Source: Aquilaria yunnanensis (Eukaryota; Streptophyta; Magnoliopsida; Malvales; Thymelaeaceae). Taken from it: 64,000 bases of DNA. A model generated the notes under the pieces. That model saw nothing but the letters and a program-made list of their open reading frames with translations. It was not told the origin of the DNA and ran no database searches. Position numbers and translations under genes: made by a program. Positions 57,606 through 64,000 of this stretch are shown piece by piece; within the stretch, counting starts at the first letter, position 1, and every line of letters starts with the position of its first letter. The stretch is taken from assembly GCA_039654915.1 (NCBI GenBank), contig CM077600.1:77013992-77077991 (forward strand), in the 5' to 3' direction.

Positions 57606-58397
57606 GCTAGCCTGAAGGAGAGACTTCCGGTGTGAAGGTGCCTGGAACATTAAGAGGAACAAGGGTTAGGAGCTCCCCGGAATGTATTTTTAGGGGAGGA
57701 GCCTCTGACGCCCAAATCAGTGTTTGTGAGAGTAGTAGTAGTAAGGAGTAGAGAGTGAGGAAAATAGCGAGAGTTCTGTGTCCTTACCAAGGTCCATCCT
57801 AAGTATTTATAGGAGGCCAAAAGGGGGGAGGCCATTTGACATAGCTCGTTCAGATCATGACATGTGTTCAGTTAAATGTGATCCATACCTGTGGAGATAG
57901 GTATCTCCAGCTGGCCGTAGGCCATTTTGTCTAGAGGGCAGGGGCGTGTACGAGGTCTCTTTATCAGAGGCTCCTTAACCATTTTTGTCGTATCTTCACA
58001 AGACACCTTCGGGGAATGAGACCCCTTCGAGATATGAGGCTCCTTCGGAATAACAAGACCCTTCGGCTCGATATCAAAATCGAGCTTCATTAGGAAAGGT
58101 CCTTCGGCATAACGGGGCACATATGAGAGACGTTCTCTCTTTGCTGAGGATGGGGAGATACCTTTCCGAGGTTGGTGGGTTTGTAAAACCCGAGGGTGGT
58201 GAAAGACATCCCTATCCAAAGTTGGTCACCTGACCTTTCCGAGTGTGGTTTGAGTGTCCCCCAAGGTTGGTGCTAAGCCCTCTTTGAGGGTGGTGAGGGC
58301 CCCCTTTTCCCCAAGGTTGGTCACCTGTGTCTCCCGAGGGTGGTGCTCGTCAGGCCAGTTTGGGAGACCTCCAGGGGTAATAGCCCTTCGGCTATCA
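57574..58397 (-). repeat. Tat C 5' LTR (824 bp)
   Basis: Starts TGATAGCCGAAGGGCTATTACC at 58397 in element orientation, ends ...GACGAGTATCA at 57574, followed by primer-binding site TTTGGCGTCATCTGTGGG (57553-57573). TATA-like box at 57804-57813. U3 repeats about 58140-58360. Confidence 0.95.
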
Positions 58398-58402
58398 AAG
58401 GT
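58398..58402. repeat. Target-site duplication of Tat C, right copy (aaggt)
   Basis: Matches 44998-45002. Confidence 0.95.
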
Positions 58403-58853
58403 AAAATTGAATTTCTTGCTCCCGGATCCCCGTGGGAACAAGAAGTAAAACCCACCCTTTAGGATGGGATGAAGCTTGTAATATTGCATGAAAAAAATGA
58501 AGTGAAGGTCTATCTTGAAGACCCCACAGATGCAGAGAAAGGCATTGAAATAAGAATAAGAGTTTGGTGGTAGCTGGTTAACAGCTATGCCATGAAAGTG
58601 GCAAAAGTCACCACCATTTTCGGTGGTGGATACGAGAGACCCACTTTTAGCTGTGTTATAAAGACAGTAACCTCATAATGCCAAGGAAGGTAGCTCGATT
58701 CGCTAGGGCCAAGGAGCCTAATTACGGCATAAGAAGGAAGGAAAAATTTCACTAACCACTTCTTTAGGCTTTCAAAGTCGCATAGCTCAAATGAGAGTTG
58801 AGTGGAGTCCAACTCTCAGGAATGAATTAAACTTTGACTTGAGAAGAAGATAT
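58403..58853 (-). pseudogene. Antisense aORF of F, N-terminal part
   Basis: Minus strand. The codon aligned with the C aORF start (58853) reads ATA instead of ATG, followed by SSSQVKV and an early stop. Then LNSHLSYATLKA-like text, KFFLPSYAVIRLLGPSESSY (about 58740), FCHFHGIAVNQLPPNSY-like text (about 58590) and MQYYKLHPILKGGFYFLFPRG (58489) up to the C insertion point. It continues at 44997. The start and at least two other positions are lost. Confidence 0.82.
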
Positions 58854-59602
58854 CTTTGGTAACTAGGACACTAAGCTCAGCATTGATAAGAGAAGAGGGA
58901 TCAAAGAAAACAAATTGGCTTTAAAATGTACCAACCTATTGAACCTAGGAAAACAGCCGCAAGTGGTTACCGGAATTCACTCTACCTCAAGAAAATAAGA
59001 ATGCTACAGAGCAAGAGAAAGCTAAAAATAGTGGAGTGAGGAGGCATTGGGGAGATATGGCTTTATATAGCCCAAAGAAGGTAGGTGAAATGACACCATA
59101 ATGACCCTCTACAGATGAAGAGATGTAACCGATGTAACGGACGTGAAGGACAGCCAATGACCTCATAACATGTGTCACACGGCCCGAGTAATAAGGGCAC
59201 ACCTTCTGATCCATTAAATCTATGTTGCGTGAATCGAGGTGACATGACTGCCCCCCAAAATATAGGATGATCCATTTTGCAGAAGGTGGGAATAAAAACC
59301 CGAAGGTAAAAGTAACTCCTTACGTGCCCAAGATGTGACCTCATCAAAAATAAGAATTAGGCTTGAAGTAACCTCCTCACCAAAGGTTTAACTTTGAAAA
59401 ATGAAACTCAAACAAAAATTCCAAAAGTATGTCAAGAGTACAACATTGGCAAAAGAAAGGATCTCAGACCAAAAAGGTAGTAATGCCGAAAGGGCAACCT
59501 TGGCAAAAGGAGGTTCTTTTACCAAGGATAGCCTCAATTCCCCAAGGGAAGGATTTTTGCAACATGTTTTCAATTGATTAGTGCCAAAGATACAACTTTG
59601 GT
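58854..59602. other. aORF leader, promoter and 3' non-coding region of F
   Basis: Minus strand TATA box CTATATAAAG at about 59061-59070, about 210 bp upstream of the aORF start position. The remainder up to the polypurine tract is non-coding and similar in reverse to 18765-19168. The minus-strand ORFs in 58987-59766 show no domain. Confidence 0.65.
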
Positions 59603-59619
59603 CCCTTGAAAGGGGCATG
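59603..59619 (+). promoter_or_regulatory. Polypurine tract of Tat F
   Basis: CCCTTGAAAGGGGCATG directly before the 3' LTR. The -GGGGCATG end is shared with A (AAGGGGGCATG) and C (GGGGGGCATG). Confidence 0.75.
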
Positions 59620-60303
59620 TGCAGCCGAAGGGCTATCACCCACATGATGTTCTTTTTGGCAGACCTGACACCACCCTAAAAAAAGTATACAACTGACCCC
59701 GAGAAAAGGACTTTTTTCCATCCTCAGGAGTGTATATGAACAACCTAAAAAATGTAGGTCTATCATCCTTGATAGAAGAAAGGCCTCCTAAAATTATTCC
59801 GCACATCTAAGGGGCTTTTTCCAGTCACTTTAGGGGAAATCCTTGTCCGAAGGGCTCTCAGATCCTTGAGGGGTGTTAGAGAGGAATGACAAATATAGCT
59901 GGGAGATCTCTAACAAAAACCTCGCACAAGCCCCTACCCTTTGGGCATAACCACCTATAGCCAGCTGTAGACACCTTTCTCCGAAAGTACGGACCAAATT
60001 TAGTCAAACACTTGTCCTGATCAACTTAGGCTGGCCATAACGGCCTCATTCTCCCAGCCTCCTATAAATTCTTGGAGGAGGCTCCCAATTAAGACACAAG
60101 AGATATCTTCCTTTTTAGTTCTTTACTCTTAACTCTTAACAACTTCTTCCTTCACATACTGACTTGGGCGTCGGAGATCCCTTATCTGGAAACATACTTC
60201 GGGGAGCTCCTAACCCTTATTCTTCAAGTGCTGCAGCTACTACTCAGGCAAAGGTCTACTTGAGATTTAACATGTCCTAAATTGAAGATGTGCTAGAGCA
60301 TCA
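59620..60303 (+). repeat. Tat F 3' LTR (684 bp)
   Basis: Starts TGCAGCCGAAGGGCTATCACCC (the first bases decayed from TGATAGCC) and ends ...CTAGAGCATCA. It is the same subfamily as the A LTRs. TATA-like CCTATAAATT at 60061-60070. The gag ATG (60272) is present but its third codon is a stop. The following bases ataag belong to the target (gag of A). Confidence 0.88.
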
Positions 60304-61049
60304 ATAAGTTTCTAAGAGTGGTCTTCAGAAATCACTAGGCATTGGCGGTTCAACTATCGCCTGGATGAAGAAGGACTCATTTCCAATGAATGTCTCCAAT
60401 AGCCTCAACCAGATGGGCTTTTGTGAGAGCTATTTCTCCACCTCATCCAACATTTCTAGCATTCTTTCCATTAAGATGGTAGTACCATCTTATTCCTATT
60501 GCCTAAGAGTCGGGGACAAGGGAGAACAATGTCTTCTCTTTGGTGAGTAGCTTCGGTGACACGGAGACGAGGACTTCTTTCGGGAGGAAGGGCTCTATCT
60601 TTGGGAGGTCCCTGGTTCTTTTGATCTGGACATGGTCGTGTACCACCCATGAGAATGGGGGTTCTTCATTGAAGACTCCCCATGGAAGCTCCTATTTAGG
60701 GAACTTCGATGAGATGACCGACGCCCCCTCTTCGAATATGCCTCTGGGGAAGGGTTCCTTGCATGTGTACATGGATGTGAACATCTTTGCTCGATTTGTT
60801 GCATCATTTCAGCCATTATATAGCACTGGAAGTTTCGTAGGAAGCCCATAGTGACCGTCAGAGGACGCTCGTCCTCTAGGAGGGAAGGTTCCATGGTGCT
60901 TGGTCGTTCACCACCGGGGGCTCAGGCACAGATTAGGACTTTGGAATAGCCTTGTCCTTAGAATGCCGAGTCTCCATGGCAGTGACCTGGGAGTGAGTTT
61001 CCATAGATGATGTCAAATGATGTTCTAGCACATCTTCGATGTAGGACAT
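60304..61049 (-). pseudogene. gag: Tat A gag N-terminus
   Basis: ATG at 61049 inside the LTR (MSYIEDVLEHHLTSSMETHSQ). It crosses the LTR end at 61018 and a decayed primer-binding site (TTGACATCATCTATGG). Reads VTAMETRHSKDKAIPKS, stop at 60933, LEDERPLTVTMGFLRNFQCYIMAEM (about 60870), a basic stretch, and the capsid entry FIPMNVSNSLNQMGFCES-type text in reverse near 60360-60420. It is cut at 60303 by F. The rest of gag was not found in the window. Confidence 0.8.
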
Positions 61050-61455
61050 GTGAAGCGTCCGATAGACCTTTGCTTGAGTAATAGCTGCAGCACTTGAAGA
61101 ATATGGGCTAGGAGCACCCAGGAGTGTGTTTCTAGGGGAGGCATCTTTGATGCCCAAGCTAGCAAATGAGTGGAAAAGTTGTTAAGAGTTAAGAGTATAA
61201 AACAAAAAATGAGGGTATCTCTCCTGTCTTACCTAGGAGCTTCCCTCAAGTATTTATAGGAGGATGGGATGAGGAGGCCGTTATGCCCAGCCTGAGTAGA
61301 TCAGGACATGTGTTCAGCTAAATTTGGTCTGTACCTTCAGAGAAAGGTATCTCTAGCTGTAGGTGGTTACGCATAGACGGTAGGGGCGTGTGCGAGGTTT
61401 CTATCAGAGATCCTTCAACTGTATTTATCATTTTTTCACTAGGACCCCTTAGGGA

Positions 61456-61460
61456 TCTAA
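61456..61460. repeat. Target-site duplication of solo Copia LTR (tctaa), left copy
   Basis: Matches 62873-62877. Confidence 0.92.
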
Positions 61461-62872
61461 TGTTAGTGTTGTGCCCAAAAGCCAATCATGAGATGATTGT
61501 ATTTTTTAGACATTGAGTCATGATATTAAGGCATTAATCCAGCAATTATGTTTATTGTTTTGTTTCTGAATAACACAATAAACATAAATGTAACCCTAGA
61601 ATAATGATATTCTCAAACATCCCTAGTTTACTATTATTGTGGAGCGGGTTGCAATAATACATAACGACTAGCATATGTGGAGACTAATATGAGATATGTA
61701 GTCTACATATGGGTACAAGTTGGAGAACTTGTGTACTGAACCGACCCACCATGAGAACACTACATGGATCGTTATATGAGTGTCATAAGTGATTCTTATA
61801 GTGATCATGGTGTATGTAGTCCTTTGACCTAAGATCATCAAGGTTCCCTACATGTGAGTCACATACTTTGATACTTTCCTTTGTTGCTCGTAACTGAGTG
61901 AACTTGAAGGAGGTCATTGGGTATGTCACATATCATGCGGAGGGATTTGTATGATCAAGATGGGATTTGTCCTTCCTATGTAACAGGAGTGATATCTTTG
62001 AGCCCCTTAATAGAGTGAGACTTTGAAAATGCAAGGCCATGCTCGGATGAGTTGATATACGATATCAATGTCATCAGTTTAAGTTGGTCTACTCGGTAAT
62101 CAAGAAACCAAAGATTGGGCTATACGAGAGTGACACATTCCATGTCTCGTGCTTAGTCTTGATATCTTGGACAAAGGGACAATAGCATATATCGGTGATG
62201 ATCATAAAGGTTTAGTTAAATCATCGACAATCTTGTCACTTGGGTATCAATGATGTGTTGCTAGACACCGGTCCTTGCTTATGATCATAAATGTGATTTA
62301 TGATCATCGCCAACGTTGTAAGAGCCTATTAGGTCGCACACATAGAGCTATTTGGATCATTAGATTGCATGGGCTGCTAATTTGGGTTTTGGTTTCACAA
62401 TAATTTCCTATTAATAATGGACCCAATAGTTGAGCCATTATTAAGCCCAAAATTAAAGCCTAATTGGATTAGGTCTTTAAAACCCATTAGGCTTGGAAGT
62501 TGAGTCTCACTATAAATACAACTTTTAGTGAGAAATTCGTAGGTCTCCTTGCCTTGGCCTACCAAAAAGGACAACCGCACTCTTTTCTTGCAATTCCTTA
62601 GAGGACGTAAGCTAGCACTACAAGCGCAAGAAAAACGCATCTGCCAGGACGCGGTGGAAGTGTGATGATCTCGAGAGGCTCGTGTGGATACCATAGAGAG
62701 CTTGAACACGTCAACTATTTAGGTTTTGTGATTTGACTCTACAGTTGAGTGAGAGATCTCAACCGAAAATTAGGTATGAAAATTTTTGAACACCCGGTTT
62801 ACCCCGTTTCACTTGGATCCTGGAGGGTTTTAATTAAATTCCGCTGCGCTATTTAGCTCCCAAAACCCAACA
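61461..62872 (+). mobile_element. Solo Copia LTR (1412 bp)
   Basis: TGTTAGTGTTG ... CCAAAACCCAACA, the same family as 15705-17087, with duplication tctaa on both sides and no internal sequence. This is the product expected from recombination between the two LTRs of a former full element. TATA-like TATAAATAC at 62511-62519. It keeps about 34 bp that the LTR at 15705 has lost. The ORF at 62395-62709 is LTR sequence. Confidence 0.93.
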
Positions 62873-62877
62873 TCTAA
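62873..62877. repeat. Target-site duplication of solo Copia LTR (tctaa), right copy
   Basis: Matches 61456-61460. Confidence 0.92.
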
Positions 62878-63164
62878 GACCCCTTCGAATGTAAGATTTT
62901 CCCCTAAAAGTGACTGGGGAGAGCCCATCGACTATGCAGCCCATTTCTGGAAGGTATTCATGCTGCCATGGGTGACAGGCTTACGCCTCTGAGGTTAGTC
63001 ATGTACATTTTTTAGGGTTGTGTAGATCATTATCCCAAGGTTAGTCATATCCATTTTTTAGGGTGGTGTAGACCCTTATCCCAAGGTTGGTTGCCTCTTT
63101 TTATGAAGGTGGTGTCAGGTCTGCTAATGAAGATGTTTTGTGGGCGATAGCCTTTCAGCTATCA

Positions 63165-64000
63165 ATCTTCATCCTAGTCCTTGAACAACAAGGCATAGCC
63201 TTGTCCCCTAGTAAGCTTAGCTTGCTAGGCTAAGTAGTGATAAATCACTAGTTGAACCTATGTTGTACAAGGGCATTATGGTGAGACTGTTGTAGACTAG
63301 CTCGTAAAGACCTTGTAGACTAGTTGGATGAAGGTTTCACCTTGCAACCTCATGGCTAATGGCACGGCTAGGTCACCAAGGGTCTAAAACTTTCACCCAA
63401 GCTAGTGGTACGTAGTTGTGATCTTTTGAAAACTAGTTTCCTTGCTTATGGTAAAAGTAGCTATAAAACTCAAGGAAACTCCTAGGTCTCGAATGAGTTT
63501 TGGAAGACTCAGAGTACCCCCAAAATGCTTGGACCCCAAGGTACCCTAATAACCCCCCTTAGGTCTTCCCCTAACCTTTCTAGCAAAATTGAAAAAGTTT
63601 AGTCATTATGCTTATGGCGATGCGTTGCCACAGTTGTCAACGTGCTGCCTGTTGTTGTCATATTGGCGATGCATCATGGGGACTGATATTGATTGGCGAT
63701 GCGTCACCAATCTTGTGAAAGCCCAAAGAATTCCAGTTTTGCTGCTATGAACTTTGGACACTTTCCAAACATATCAAACATTCATGGATAGCCTTCAAAC
63801 TTCACATACATGTAGTACATGTTGCATAGATCACAACTAACATCATTCCAATCATCACAAACCTCATAGTCCACCATGATTCAACCTTGCCCACTATCTA
63901 ATGCTACTACAAGAACTACTTGAACTAATCTAGCAAACTCATTCCAATAACATCAATTAAGCTTCAAAACATAACTCCCTTACCTTAACTTCACCTTAAA
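63165..64000 (-). repeat. Tekay2 5' LTR, continuation after element A
   Basis: Colinear with Tekay1 LTR positions about 4930-5890: TGTAGACTAG, GCACGGCTAGG, AAGGGTCTAAA, TTTCCTTGCTTATGG, the palindrome cluster in decayed form (63618-63710, TTGGCGATGCGTCACCAAT) and CTGCTATGAACTTTGG. It continues beyond the window. CpG sites of the Tekay1 version appear mostly as TG or CA here. Confidence 0.82.

Larger units (their letters stand above)
45003..58397 (-). mobile_element. Tat element C: complete Tat/Retand-like element with nested solo LTR
   Basis: Two LTRs (45003-45818 and 57574-58397), polypurine tract, antisense aORF with TATA box, spacer, gag-pol and primer-binding site are all present, flanked by aaggt. 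Excluding the 2483-bp solo LTR and its duplication, the element is about 10.9 kb. In a 150-bp LTR sample (TATA region) I count about 10 differences, about 6-7%, so it is clearly older than Tekay1. Inserted in the aORF of F. Confidence 0.95.
32765..60303 (+). mobile_element. Tat element F (plus strand), in pieces
   Basis: Assembled by inference from plus-strand gag-protease (32765-33739), the integrase C-terminus (42261-42536), an antisense aORF split by element C (42984-44997 and 58403-58853), a 3' non-coding region and a 3' LTR (59620-60303). The link between aORF halves is firm because element C has a target duplication there. The link between 42261-44997 is by colinearity with C. The link to 32765-33739 rests only on orientation. 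No 5' LTR was found. Its right end lies inside the gag of element A (flank ataag). Confidence 0.6.
18036..63164 (-). mobile_element. Tat element A: outermost, heavily interrupted Tat/Retand-like Gypsy
   Basis: Two LTRs of one subfamily in minus orientation mark the ends: 18036-18764 (729 bp) and 61018-63164 (730 bp after removing a solo Copia LTR and its duplication). A polypurine tract adjoins the left LTR and gag adjoins the right one, as expected for a minus-strand element. The aORF at 24939-27071 and pol at 27837-30480 have the right orientation and order to be its own, but that assignment is inference. No clean target duplication is visible; LTR divergence looks well above 10% where I sampled it, so the element is old. 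Confidence 0.75.
61018..63164 (-). repeat. Tat A 5' LTR, containing a solo Copia LTR
   Basis: Pieces 61018-61460 and 62878-63164 together make about 730 bp, equal to the left LTR. It starts TGATAGCTGAAAGGC at 63164 and ends ...CTAGAACATCA at 61018. TATA-like box at 61251-61260. U3 repeats with TTTTTTAGGGTGGTGTAGACC-type units lie at about 62990-63130. Confidence 0.88.

Noticed and set aside
19169..60303. B 5' LTR and F 3' LTR as the two ends of a single plus-strand element
   Set aside because: The LTRs differ in length (887 and 684 bp) and U3 sequence, and the flanks (tcact and ataag) do not match.

Overview
This 64 kb window is intergenic plant DNA made almost wholly of nested LTR retrotransposons. 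No cellular gene, tRNA, rRNA, CRISPR array or bacterial-type operon was recognised. The families (Ty1/Copia, a chromodomain-bearing Tekay/Del-like Ty3/Gypsy, and Tat/Retand-like Ty3/Gypsy with two RNase H domains and an extra antisense ORF) point to a large angiosperm genome; the sequence alone does not tell me the species.

Layout. (1) 1-1297 is a Copia LTR in minus orientation, cut by the window edge. (2) About 1298-17087 is a decayed plus-strand Copia element: leader, gag-protease, integrase, RT-RNase H and a 3' LTR at 15705-17087. Its integrase is split by a young minus-strand Tekay-like Gypsy (Tekay1, 4108-13308) with two 2510-bp LTRs, a perfect 5-bp target duplication (ctatg), an intact pol and a deleted capsid. 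(3) 17088-18035 and 63165-64000 are two pieces of an older Tekay-like element (Tekay2). They flank about 45 kb of Tat-type DNA at 18036-63164.

The Tat block. The outermost element is A (minus strand; 729/730-bp LTRs at 18036-18764 and 61018-63164). Inside it are: B (plus; 5' LTR 19169-20055, gag-pol to about 24938); an aORF/pol stretch that I assign to A (24939-30480); fragments of a 2.5-kb LTR of an unidentified family, called LTR-S here (30478-32500 and 33740-35053); parts of a plus-strand element F (gag-protease 32765-33739, pol C-terminus 42261-42536, antisense aORF 44997 to 42984 and 58853 to 58403, 3' LTR 59620-60303); element D (minus, 35054-42260, left end lost); and element C (minus, 45003-58397, complete with target duplication aaggt), which itself carries a solo LTR-S (53296-55778, duplication cccta). 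A's right LTR carries a solo Copia LTR (61461-62872, duplication tctaa).

How the genes work together. In the Tat elements gag-pol runs one way, and a second, intron-containing gene with its own TATA box (aORF, 'putative gypsy type transposon' family) runs towards it from the 3' end. The two genes converge on a spacer of degenerate tandem repeats. The gag ATG lies 32 nt inside the LTR, so the gag frame crosses the LTR end and the primer-binding site. Almost every Tat and Copia coding region carries stops and frameshifts; only the pol of Tekay1 is open throughout.

The nesting of complete elements with target duplications is directly visible. The assignment of the truncated pieces (A against B, D and F) is inference.
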